Of a stretch of 64,000 nt of DNA, positions 1-11,320 are shown piece after piece. A program made the translations under genes and the position numbers. Source of the DNA: Prunella strophiata (Eukaryota; Chordata; Aves; Passeriformes; Prunellidae); assembly GCA_036583965.1 (NCBI GenBank), contig JAZBQD010000015.1, positions 28,060,310-28,124,309 of the forward strand. Direction: 5' to 3'. The first letter of the stretch is position 1, and the number at the start of each line of letters is the position of its first letter. The notes beneath the pieces were generated by a model, which saw only the letters and a program-made list of their open reading frames with translations, was not told where the DNA came from and did not search any database.

Positions 1-865
1 GCCATATAGACACTGCCAGGTATCTATCACCTGTCAGCCAGGATGCTCACAGGAAAGTGCCAAATCAGAGCTTGCAGACGAGGTTCCTGGTCTGTTAGGT
101 GTGTTCTTCATCCGATAACTTCATGTTACAAAATGTAGGGCAACCTGGACTCAGGGATAACGATCCAGGACCATCCCCCTGAGATAAAGGTGTGACTACC
201 CACAGAAGAAAACCGGCAGGGCAGCCGGTTACCCACAGGCAGCTGATCCAGTTCGTCTTTCTCGGGAGGAGAACCCAAGGTGACTGCTCGGGGAGGCAGC
301 CCCGGCTCAGCAGGTCTGTGTGCGGCGGCCCCGGGCGGGGTGACCGGCCCGGCCCCGGCGCAGCGGCAGCGCCGAGACCCCGCGGCCCCCGCCCGGGCAT
401 CAGCGGCGAGGGACGGGCGGAGGGGCCTGATGGCAGCCGGGCTGCCGGCACCAGCGCTAATCCCGGCTGCTGCGCAGGGAGGCGGCGGGAGGGCGCAGCG
501 CTGTGCGCGGGAAGGTGCCTGCTGGTGCCGGCACCTGCCTCGCAGCAATTACGAAGCAAAAAGGGTCGCTGACATCTTTAGGACGCGGAGCCAGAGGCGG
601 CGGCTCTCCCGCCAGGGAAGGTCTGCTGCCGGGCAGCGCTCCGTCCCCGGAGCCGGGAGGGCGCGGAGCCGCCGGCGCTGCATCCCGGAGAATCCCGGCA
701 TCGCCCCGCAGCCGCCGCCCACCCGCGGCTCACGGCCGGACTGCATCCCGCGTTCTCCGCGGACCTTGGACAGAGCCTCGCCGGCCGGCAGCGACAGCAC
801 ATCCCGGGGCGGCATCCCGGCATCCATCCCTCCCTCCCAGGGGCGGGGAGCCGCCGGCTTCTTAC

Positions 866-941
866 CCAGCTCCTTCATGTACTCCTCGAAGCCCTCGCTG
901 GAGACGAGGCACCATTTACCCAAAAACGTGTCGATGGCCAT
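866..941 (-). CDS. FABP5: FABP5-like fatty-acid-binding protein, first coding exon (partial gene)
   Basis: The reverse strand from 941 reads MAIDTFLGKWCLVSS followed by EGFEEYMKEL, then a split Gly codon and a consensus donor (GTAAG, 865-861). This is the N-terminus of the intracellular lipid-binding protein family: the first beta strand (FLGKW.LVSSE) and the start of helix I (F.EYMKELG). The exon is 76 nt and ends in phase 1 inside the conserved Gly, as in FABP3/4/5/PMP2 genes. The start sits in a strong Kozak context (GCCGCCATGG). FABPs are about 130-135-residue cytosolic beta-barrel carriers of long-chain fatty acids, so the other three exons should lie left of base 1. No exon 2 candidate is visible in 1-865. 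The KW.LVSSEGF..YMKEL pattern favours FABP5 over FABP4 or PMP2. The family is certain; the paralogue is a recognition call from one exon. Confidence 0.88.
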
Positions 942-1021
942 GGCGGCGGCACTGGAGCTGATGGCGTCCCTGTAGAAACGTGAAGGCAGAAGGAGGACGG
1001 GCTGCAGCGCGGCCGCGGCCG

Positions 1022-1066
1022 CCTTTATAGCCGGGCCGGCAACATGTGCTGCGGGAAGAGCCAATG
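1022..1066 (-). promoter_or_regulatory. Core promoter of the FABP5-like gene (TATA and CCAAT boxes)
   Basis: On the minus strand there is a TATAAAG box at 1029-1023, flanked by GC-rich DNA. It lies about 80 bp upstream of the ATG at 941, so transcription should start near 993-999 and give a 5' UTR of about 55 nt. A CCAAT pentamer in inverted orientation lies at 1061-1065, roughly 65-70 bp upstream of the predicted start, a normal NF-Y spacing. A TATA box in a CpG island fits FABP genes, which are inducible and tissue-biased. The motifs are seen directly; the start site is inferred. Confidence 0.8.
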
Positions 1067-1178
1067 GGGCTCCCGCCGCGCCCCGGCCCCTGCCCCGCCG
1101 AGCCCCCGCCCGGAGAGACCCGCCCGCGGCGGCGGCGGCAAGAGCGGGCACGCCGCGGCACTGCCCGCCCTCCGCCCG

Positions 1179-1697
1179 CACACACACTCACACACACAGA
1201 CAGACACAGACACACAGACAGACACAGACACACAGACAGACACACACACACACACAGACAGACACACACACACACACAGACACACACACACAGACAGACA
1301 CTCACACAGACAGACACAGACACACAGACAGACACACAGACAGACACTCACACAGACAGACACACACACACACAGACAGACACACACACACACACACACA
1401 CACAGACAGACACAGACACACAGACAGACACACACACACTCACACAGACAGACACAGACACACAGACAGACACACACACACACACACAGACACACAGACA
1501 GACACACAGACAGACACACACACACACAGACAGACACACACACACACACAGACACAGACAGACACTCACACAGACAGACACACACACACAGACAGACACA
1601 CACACACTCACACAGACACACTCAGACAGACACAGACACACAGACAGACACACACGCAGACAGACACACTCACACAGACACACACTCACACAGACAG

Positions 1698-1731
<34 letters not shown>

Positions 1732-2383
1732 AGACACACTCACACAGACAGACACACAGACAGACACACACACACACACAGACACACACACACACAGACA
1801 CACACACACAGACAGACACACTCACACAGACAGACACAGACACACACACACAGACAGACACACACACACACACACAGACACAGACACACAGACAGACACA
1901 CACACACACAGACAGACACACACACACAGACACACACACACAGACAGACACACACACACACAGACACACACACACACAGACACACTCACACACACAGACA
2001 CACACTCACACACACAGACACAGACACACTCACACACACAGACAGACACACTCACACAGACACACTCACACAGACACACACACACACACAGACACACACA
2101 CACACAGACACACTCACACAGACAGACACACTCACACAGACAGACACAGACACACACACACAGACAGACACACACACACACACACAGACACACACACACA
2201 GACAGACACACACACACACAGACAGACACACACACACAGACACACACACACAGACAGACACACACACACACAGACACACACACACACAGACACACTCACA
2301 CACACAGACACACACTCACACACACAGACACAGACACACTCACACACACAGACAGACACACTCACACAGACACACACACACAG

Positions 2384-2415
<32 letters not shown>

Positions 2416-2622
2416 AGACACACACACACAGACAGACACACACACACACACACACAGACACAGACACACAGACACACACACAGACACACACTCACACAGA
2501 CACACTCACACAGACACACTCACACACACAGACACACACGTACCGACACACGCAGACACACTCACACACCACATGCACACAGACACACACACAGAAGATG
2601 CACACTCACACTCTTACACAGA
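1179..2622. repeat. Giant compound simple repeat (CA)n/(CAGA)n, about 1.44 kb
   Basis: The plus strand is almost entirely CACACA interspersed with GACA/CAGACA and occasional CTCACA interruptions; the complement is (TG)/(TCTG). It begins about 180 bp upstream of the predicted FABP5-like start site. A higher-order duplication is visible: the pattern from about 1800 to 2070 recurs about 310 bp later, at about 2110-2380. Alternating purine-pyrimidine CA/TG tracts are known to favour Z-DNA. Open frames of hundreds of codons made of His/Thr/Gln/Asp or Cys/Val/Ser are artefacts of a repeat lacking stop triplets. Confidence 0.97.
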
Positions 2623-5600
2623 CTCGCAGCCGCTCTTTGCAGCCCAGCACGGGAGCGCCCAGGAGCGGTGGGACACTGCCGGCCTCACGCTCCTTGGAAC
2701 ACAAACTCCATCCGGCGTGCTGAGTGCCGGTACCCGTGCACTCCTAGCTAGACTCTGAATGCTAAATTATACTGTTTATTACTTTTTTTTTTTTTTTTGA
2801 AGGCTAAATCAAAAAAGCATCATATGGCACAGAGACAGAGCACTAAGGCATCGGCATCCCAAAGCAGTTTATTTGGTTTGGTTGCCAGCTTTCCCAACAA
2901 TGCCCCAACTCCCACTGGTACATCACATATTATTGAACTACTGCAATCCATAGTTGCTGTGACCTGGGAACAGACCTTCAACACACACACAGTGGTCAGT
3001 TTAACAAACAAAATCAATCAAAATACGGAATTAATGTGGGTGCTTGCAGTACTCAGGAAAAGTCAAAGCCTGAATGCAACCTCATGCCTTAGCATTGGAA
3101 AAATGGAGATATGATATCTTGGTTTTAGTCCATATTGAACTGCAATTCCTACTTCTTAAATGAAAATGCTAGAGCTGCCACAACTGTACACTGGCACAGA
3201 AGTGGCATCATAAAATATACTCTCTCAACAGGCCCTGTGAGGTTTTGACCGATCTTTTGTCATATTCTGTGAGGAAGCTGCTAATTTTTAGTCAAAAAAA
3301 AAAAAAAATCCTGATTTTAATATACCCCAAAAATTTGTTTCCAGCATCAGGGTTGTTATGCCAATCTCTGCCTCTTTTGGCCTTGTATCACGCTGGTGAA
3401 AACCAGTTACTTTCTCTTACCAGATACTTTTTCCTGTCTGGAAAAATAGAAATGTGAAGATACATCTGATATCTTAATTTTTTTTTTTTTATGGAATAAC
3501 AGTTACTACATTTCTCTGATAGTACTTTCATGAAGGAGTTTGAGATGAAGGTATCAAAACCAGAAAAGACAGCAAGGCAGGTTCTGTGCTGGTTCCAGCA
3601 TTTCCCAATATGAGAGGGTGCCATAAACCCAAATGTTTTGGAGCAAGGAAGACTTTTTCTTTTATGCTTTGCTGTGATACAACTTCACACAGCAGCTACA
3701 AGTATCAAGACATTTCTAGAAAGTCAGACTTGTCATATACAAAATAAACAGATAATGTTTGAACTGATATTTTTTAAAAATTCCTCTAACTATCCTTCCC
3801 TTCAGAGGTGTCTTTAATTACTTTCTGCTTCTCTGACTATATGCTTGCTTTTAATATGCAAACAACATTATAGCCTCTGCTCATAAGGCAGCAAGTCACA
3901 TTGCTTCTCTTTTGTGTTATTAAGTAGGTATATTGAAACACAAGACTTTCAACATTCTTCCACTTCTTCTTCTTTTTTTCTTTTTTTTTTTTAATTTAAT
4001 TTTGTGCATGTCTTGCACAGATCTCAGAGATTTCAGAGTAAATGTTAAATTAGGATGATGTTTACTCCATGCTGCAGTTCTCTGGTTGCTTACAGAAAGG
4101 ATAAATGAAAAGCCATTAGATTAGGGATCAAACAGAATCATCCTTCAGGAATTAGGAAGTCTTCAGTCTTGTAAAGCGGGGACAATTTCTAGAAATAGAA
4201 ATCTTGGCTTTACTCCACGTACACCAGCAAATAATTTTGGATCCACATTTCTGCAGTGCTGCCTGCAGATGGCTTATGATATGCAAATGGTAGTCAGGTG
4301 TAAGTGCTGATAATGCAGCAGAAGATGTAAAATCCACTATTTCCATCTAGTGGTGAGACAGTATTCCTGGATCTGAAGTACCTGAAGATCCAGTTACCCA
4401 CCTGTGCTCAACATTGCTACAGTTTTGAATCCTCCCACCAGTCATTTGGTCTGATTTATTCGCCTCACAAATTTTTCAGGTCTAGGCATGTAAGTTCATA
4501 CGAGACACAAGAAGAAAAGAGACTCTTATCTCTCTTCTCTGAAATGCAGATTGTTAGTATACAGTGAAAAAAATCTCACTCAATTCTTACAAAGTTCTAA
4601 TGTTTGTAAATTAATCAATCCAGTGATATGGATTGCTGGCTGTGATATCCATCAATGTCCACATCTCAAAACTTCTTTGAAACAGAACAGTGCTGAAACT
4701 GTCCATGTAGCAAATAAAGTATCTATAGGGGCCAGAGATGTATCCTTCTGGGTAAGGTACAAGTGGCCTGAGCTACAAAATATACATTGTTTCTTATCTC
4801 AACAGTACAGTATATACTTTCCAAATACATGCTCCTACTTTGGGAGGCAAACTAAAATGTTCAGATATCCAGAGGTGCTTGAGCCACAGGGATTCATCCC
4901 TGCAAATCTCAATTCCTGCCTGGTTTGGGGCTGACATCATAATCAGACCTTTTGTGCTTGTGTAGTCTCCTCTTTGGATATATGAAAAGAGAAGCAGCAA
5001 ATACATGCTACCTATGGACAGTGTTGAATCCCTATGCCACATATTATTGTTTCAGTGCAGACAGAATAAATTCCCTGAAGTTTTGCTCATTTCCACAATG
5101 AACTGCATATTGCCCAAGAAAAGGAGAATCAAATTTTCAATGAGAAGTGTAAATTTTTCTGAGGAAATGAGCTGCACGGCAAGCACGTAGCCACTTTAGG
5201 AGCAACCACCACCTTGGCAACTTGAGCCTAACCAGGTGAATGCTTTCCTGAGGTAGTCAAACCCTTGCACCTTGTAGGATGGGAGGGTGTTACAGCTCTT
5301 CATTACCAAGCACAAGGCAATGTGCACAGAGACCTGCATTCTACTCCTTCAGGCAGGTGTGTGTTGTACAGTGATGCTTCATCTGACGTGGGAGCTGTGG
5401 CCAGCAGTGTTTGAGGTTTCTCTTCACGTAGCCATAGATTCACCTCCTGCATGCAAGCTAAGCCATATTTTGTCTTTTGGAGTCACAATACCTGCTGCTT
5501 GGGCAGGGCAGAGCACCACCTCCTCGTCTGCAACATATCACTAATCAGGTTCCATAGGAGGTGTAACTTTTTCCCCTAGACCTTTACTCATTAAACTGCC

Positions 5601-6253
5601 CATATGTTTAGCTTGGAGGGAACCCAATCTGATAGAGCTGTGCTCTACTATGTAAGGGAGGATCTCCCATTCCTTGTAGAATACAGACATACTGTGTATA
5701 TAGACCACCTCTTCTAAGTGGCAGTCTTCTTTTAGATTAGATAACCTCTTGAGAAAGCCTTAAAAAATTGTCAGGAAAACTGGATATCACCAAAATTTTA
5801 CTCTTTGGCCTATCCCTAGCTGTGGAAAAAAGTTAAAGCAGTCCATGAATAATAGCTACTCACCCCCAAGGCATGGATGGGAAAATTGCATAGGTAGCAC
5901 AGTTTTGTTTCTGTTTCCTTGTTGTACAAGTGTGGTTTTCCCTTCCCAGCCATGTCATCACTGGGCAGGCATGATGAAACACGTGCTGCAGTTGCCTAGC
6001 TGGCCTAAGGAAGCTTTGCCACTCAAGAGATGTTTGCTTGGGCAATACTAGACCAGGGATTATGAAGCAACAACACAAGAACCTGCAAGTTTTCCTTTGT
6101 ATGTCAATATGCACAAGATCTCCTGGCGTATAAGCATTTCATTCTCTCTCAGCTAGAAGAGCAGGGCATAGCTTGGTTTTATCAATGAGCTTTGTGCAAT
6201 ACATCTGGTTTTGAGTCAAAACAAAGCCATGTTGCTCTCCAGCATGGAGCATG
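2623..6253. other. Intergenic DNA upstream of FABP5-like gene, no gene seen
   Basis: The first about 130 bases (2623-2755) are still fairly GC-rich. The rest is AT-rich with short homopolymer tracts (T16 near 2784, A15 near 3295, T-rich near 3477 and 3980). Open frames are short and show no recognisable domain, codon bias or splice context. Apart from a possible CTCF core at 4343, nothing recognisable is present. Confidence 0.6.
4343..4353 (-). promoter_or_regulatory. Possible CTCF core motif, minus strand
   Basis: The plus strand reads CCATCTAGTGG, so the minus strand carries CCACTAGATGG. This matches the 11-base CTCF core, but the following base is A rather than the preferred C. It is the same core as the stronger plus-strand site at 19249. 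A core match alone predicts binding poorly. Confidence 0.3.
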
Positions 6254-6259
6254 GGTCCA

Positions 6260-6888
6260 TGTCACGGGTCTCTCATGTGTTTTGTGAGACCCAGAGATGT
6301 GTTGGAAAGTCTCTGTGTCCCAGTCCGAGAACCGAAGAAGGAGTCAGGACTCTTCATTTGTGGTCTCCAAGGTTGTTTATTTTTCCTTATCTATTACATT
6401 CTTTTCCTGACCAGCCCAGGTCTGTTCAGCAGGTCAGTCCTGAGGCACACTGCCCACCTCTGGGGCAGTGTTGTCTTTTTATACTAAAAACTACATGTAC
6501 ATTATTTACAGTTATTTTCCAGTACCTATCACCCTATGTTACACAGTCCAACTCTACTCTAAGCCAATCCAAAAGTGCCACCATCACCCAGAAGATGGAG
6601 GCTAAGAAGAAGGAGAAAGAAGGACAGAACACGCCCAAATTCCTCCATCTTGACCCCCGAACCCTCGTTCTAAAAAATCCCAAAATTCTACTTTTTCACC
6701 TTGTGATAAATTAATTCTTACTCTACTTAATTTTTGTGGCTTGCAACTCTTCATATAAGGTTGGTAATTTTTTCCATAAACTGAAATCAAAGGCACAGGG
6801 GTCTTGGGTTCTGTGCCAAGGCCTCTGAGCTCCCTGCCAGGGGCTGGAGCCATCCAGGACAGCCAGAAGGATGTCCTGGGTTCCAGCA
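6260..6888 (-). mobile_element. Solo LTR, family 1, copy 1 (class II ERV-like)
   Basis: This about 629-bp unit is also present at 18437-19065 and 36638-37268. It is flanked by an exact 6-bp target duplication, GGTCCA (6254-6259 and 6889-6894), and has TG...CA ends. On the minus strand it has LTR architecture: TATAAAAAG at 6483-6475 followed downstream by AATAAA at 6381-6376, consistent with U3-R-U5. No gag, pol or env sequence or primer-binding site adjoins it, so it is a solo LTR left by recombination. Six-base duplications are usual for class II (alpha/beta-like) elements. The open frames inside it are not retroviral genes. Confidence 0.88.
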
Positions 6889-9606
6889 GGTCCAGAGAAT
6901 CCTTGCTATGGATCTGAGACATGCTGCATCTGCCCTGGGTAGCCAGCAGCAGTCGGGGCGGGCAGGGCTCACGTGTGCGGCGCCCCGGTGCCACTCACGC
7001 CACAGAGCATTACTGTAATGCAATTAGTGCTCTGCCAGCCTGAGCCCAGCCCTGCACGTTGTCAGCAGCACGTTCAAAGCAAGGTTAAAGGGAAGTGCTT
7101 CTAGGGCAAAGTTTACTGTGGCAATGGTGTCACAGCTCACTGTACCCTGCCTCAGTGATGAGGAGAGAAAGCTCCAGAAGCCTGCAGTGACTTGGAAGAG
7201 GACTCCAGGACTTCCTCATTCCTGACAAAAAATTATTGGATATCAGATTCAGCCCAGGTCACAGTGCCTGCAGATATGTGAGCTTACCTAACTTTGGAAG
7301 CTTTGAAAAGTCCTTCTTTATTTAGCAGTAGTATCTACCATGAACAGCAAACATCCACATATAAGAATAAAAATGTTTTTATTTATCTTCAGAATTTTAT
7401 AACCAGCTTAGTCATTACAATGCTAAAAAAGATATTAGGGTGACTACAAATCTCCCATAGCTGTAGTTTTAGCACTGAAAAAGCCTTTGATCCATATAAA
7501 ACAAAAGCTTATTAGCAGGGAATACCTGCTCACAGAAGAGACTTTCAGAAAGCAAATACTCTGGCATGGCTTTTATAAACATCAGATGTACAAAAAAGAT
7601 CATCCCAAATGATGTCTCTGTAAATAAAGACAAATAAAACTTCAACTTTGTTCTTTCTGTGCAGTCTGGAACAATAAGGACATTAAGGACAAGGACAAGA
7701 AATGTCAAAATTATTTGGAAAAGGTAATGATAAACAAATATTTCTACCAATGGTAAGTAATTAGATTATGAAATTTGGAATCAATAAAGTACAGACATGC
7801 CCAGTGGATTTTAGAAGGGTATATAAAGCTTTAGCTTTTTTCCTTGATTGCATATCATAAGTAGAGTTCCATTACTGATGATATTGATCAAGCACTGTGA
7901 AGGAAACCTCAGGAAAAAAACAAGGTTTCATTTATAATTATAACCATACTTCTCATTCTCAGGATGTCACAAAGGAGAACATCATGGTACAGAAATTTGA
8001 AGGGCAGAACCTGACACTCACACTCTACAGAGGAAGGGTCTTCTCATTGTGATGTGGATACCAACACCTTTTCCAGGAAAGCTGGAGAGGGGCTGCAATT
8101 GCTCCTCTTCCTGTTGGCCAAAATCATGTGGTAGGGTGCTAGGAACATGTGTAGGCTGTCTACCTGGCCAGGGCTCCCAAAGGACTTCATCCTGGGGTGA
8201 GAAGGGTTTAGGTAGTAAAATGCCTAAGGCACAGTTGATGGGGGCTCCTTTTCACCAAGCCTTCTCACACCTGCACACTGTGAGAAAAGAGGCTCTCTGG
8301 GCTGGTGCTCAATGTATCAGCTTCCAGTGCCTGACTCACCTTTCAAGAGTTCCTTTTTAATGGACTGTAGAAAAACATTGGGGGAAAACCCTTTGGAAGC
8401 TAAAGCTAGTTTTTACTATTAACACATTCCCACTGCCAACTTGCTAAGTTTGCAAAGAGGGTTCACTAAATGACTTGTGTTCAAAAGTCTTCTAAGAAAA
8501 TTCTTGCCTCTGGCATCTCAAGCTACCATGCAGGACAAGCAGGTATTTTCCTGCTTGCTCTTCTAGACTTGAAAAGTCTCACGGTATTTGGGTTTACAAC
8601 CCTGATGCCATCTCAAGATTTGGTATCACATTTCTAACAACCAGACCAGAGAAAATCTGTAAGGAAGTAGGAAATTACACTGCAGTTCTCTGATTTGTTC
8701 CTATGCTTCTGCCAAAATTTTTGGTGCTGACACTGCCACCTTTTCTTTTATGTGCAGTTGAAATTTATACCGATTTAGCTATTTGAAGGAAAGAAATAAT
8801 CATCTCTTAAATTTCTCACTCCCAGTAAATACTCTGAAATTCATTTAAGCAGTGGACTTTGAAGTCAAGTTCTATAAATCTTCATCTATAAAAAGATACA
8901 TTTAAAATTCTATGAAAATATTTATTGTTTCTTTTATTCATGCAAGTGACTTGAACCACTCAGATTCCCCAATAGTGAAAAGACAATTCCATGCATCCAT
9001 GCAAGAACTGTGTAAGAGAGGACAAACCTGCTGGCTTTGCATGCCAACCATGTTATTTTTACAGTAAGGTTGGTCTTTGACTCAGTGTTGAAAAAGGGTG
9101 GAGGGTTCAAAAGAAACAGAGGAGTAGTGCCTGAGTAAGGAAGGAACCTGCTGCTTTGCCTCCTACTTGTCCTCTGAACTTCCTGCAGGGATTATCAGTC
9201 TGAATTGTGAAAATCTGTCCACTAAGGATGTCTTTCCCAGGCTTTGCTCCTACTGACCAAGCATTTCTTTCACAAACATATCTGCTGGTCCCCTTTTCCA
9301 GCTATTTTGCCTTAAAAGAAACATTCATTCATATGGGAACAAGTCAAACTCACCTCTTCCAGTGAAGCAGAATGCAAAGATCTCCTTTGATGTGCTATTA
9401 ATTCTGCTATTAACACTGACATACATAGGAGACCGCTTTAAGTCAAACAGAATTTCTAGGCTTGCCTTAACTCTGCTTTCAAGTACCACTTTGGAACTTC
9501 AGGAGTCATGATCAAAACAGGTCAGCAGCTCCTTTGCCTTTGCACCCCTAACATCTGTTGCTGGGCACATCCTTTTGTAAAATCCTGAGAAGACCAGCTC
9601 AATGTA

Positions 9607-9710
9607 AAAAAAAAAAAAAAACCAAAAAAACCAAAAAACAAGTTTTCAAAATTTTTTAAAAATTTTAAATTTTTCATTCAAATGAAAAAAAAAAAAAAAA
9701 AATCATTAAG
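9607..9710. repeat. A-rich low-complexity tract
   Basis: Two A runs of about 17-18 (near 9607-9623 and 9686-9703) flank AACC/AAAAAACC stretches and an AT-rich segment. It may be a degraded retroposon tail or simple low-complexity DNA. No target-site duplication was recognised. Confidence 0.8.
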
Positions 9711-11228
9711 TTAATCAGAAGCAAAGTACCACCTCTAGCTGTTCATGCTGCTCCATCCCAACAATTATCAGCTTACAGAGCAAGGCTGGGAAGGAAGCAG
9801 GGAACATGGAGTGGTCTACCAGCAGCAGAGTACCTTGGCTGCTTGAAGCTACTGCATGCTCTTGGCAAACAAAAGAAAGGGCTCAGAAGAGTGACTCAGG
9901 CCTTCCAAGGGGAAAAGGGGAGCCTGGATGAGATCAAACAACACCAGTAAGGAAAAAGACTATTAGGCCAGGAGATGGAGAAAGCAGAGAAGTGCATCTG
10001 GAAGAGGCATCCCTGATAGGCAATGTGCTGGTCTCAATGTGACTCCAAGCCACTCAGTGGAAAGGCATGACCTACATCCAAGGAAACTGGTTTCTCATGG
10101 AGTTGGTGAGGTGGGCAGTGAGCCAGCAATTCTTAAAACTGCAAGGAATGTATACACATGTAGGAGATACACTTGAAAGCAAGCATCTTGAGATCTGTTA
10201 AACACAATCACAGGATATTCAACTTTTGAGGGGTTTTTCTGGCTTCCTTATACCATTTATAACTCCTTGGTCATTTAAAATTCAAACAAGCAGAGGTGAA
10301 GAACTTGCAATGTTCTCTAACACTGCTGCTCCTAGCTGAAATCTTTGATAAAAATACCATTATCTTTTTCTAAAAAACAATGCTGCAGATACTTAAAAAG
10401 GGAACACCTCAGCCAGGTTGTGTTATCTGAATGGCATATTCATCCATTTCAAGACTATTTTCCCTATGCACTGATAAGAATGTCTAAATAAATAGGTAAT
10501 TGTACAATGAAAAGATCTAAGATGATTCTAATAATTACTAAATCTCCAGGCATTAGAGATTTAGCCTTTTCAATGTCATCACCTGCTATCAGACATCCTA
10601 CGTGGCCATGGCATTTGCATTTAGGCAATCCTAGTTTTTTAGGGTCTGATCCAGTTCCTTTTATAGTTGGGCAAACACCCACATTTTTGGTGGGATACAA
10701 TAATCAAGATTAGTGGGCTAAAAAATAACAACATGCAAAGTCAATGCTCACCCAGACACGCTTTGTTGTGCATGAGTGACCTTAATACCCTGTACATCCC
10801 CAGTGCTGGCCTGTGCATGTCAGGAGCTGTCAGAGCTTTGTTTCAGGCAATCAGCAGCAGGAGCTGGGAGTGCAGGAGCAGCTTGCAGCAAAGCTATCTA
10901 AATGCTCAGGGAAGAAAGTCATTACAGATTATCTTTAACATACTTGAAAAATAAATTTGTACCTTTATCTCCACGATACAGGGAGACAAATTTTCTACAT
11001 ATTAGCATAATAATCATCAGAGGAGTGCCTTCTTGCTCATCTTGCTTGTTTATATCACTCCAGTATCTTGTAGTCTCGAGGATGCACATTTTTAGCTTGA
11101 TTTTTCTGTCCTGTAGGTTTTGCTTTACACCTTGCATATTAAAAACCCAAGCATTACTTCTTTTTCATGCACAAAACGTATCAGAGCTTTATCACTGCAA
11201 ACTGCAGCTCCCAGCACCCGCAGCAAAA

Positions 11229-11320
11229 GCAGCACCAGCCTACACCTCATCCCCTGAATTGCTGGTGATGCCTCAAGAGCAGCACCAGCCTACACCTCAT
11301 CCCCTGAATTGCTGGTGATC
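11229..11320. repeat. Tandem duplication, two copies of a 50-bp unit
   Basis: The segment starting AGCACCAGCCTACACC at 11231 recurs at 11281 with an identical stretch of about 39 bases ending GCTGGTGAT. The junction differs slightly (TGCCTCAAGAGC versus TCTCTCAATGGC). The near identity suggests a recent duplication in otherwise unique DNA. Confidence 0.9.

Larger units (their letters stand above)
280..1178. promoter_or_regulatory. CpG island over FABP5-like promoter, exon 1 and early intron 1
   Basis: The block is dense in CpG and GC, with many CGG/GCC runs and a NotI-like GCGGCCGC stretch near 1010-1020. It contrasts with the AT-rich DNA elsewhere. It covers the promoter, exon 1 and about 580 bp of intron 1, and ends abruptly where the CA/GACA simple repeat begins. 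Long open frames on both strands here follow from low AT content and were not called as genes. Bases 1-280 are ordinary intronic DNA with no feature I recognise. Confidence 0.75.

Noticed and set aside
192..975. Plus-strand open frames in the CpG island
   Set aside because: Composition-driven open frames antisense to the FABP5-like exon, with no recognisable domain.
549..1187. 212-codon minus-strand open frame over the FABP5-like start
   Set aside because: It reads through 5' flank, exon 1 and intron 1. Only 941-866 has family similarity, and it ends at a consensus donor.
1044..2758. Plus-strand open frames over 550 codons (His/Thr/Gln/Asp-rich) and mirror Cys/Val/Ser-rich frames on the minus strand
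   Set aside because: They translate the CA/GACA simple repeat, which contains no stop triplets. There is no family, promoter or splice support.
6211..7023. Open frames across solo LTR copy 1, and the like across copies 2 and 3
   Set aside because: Short frames inside non-coding LTR sequence. No retroviral protein motif is present.
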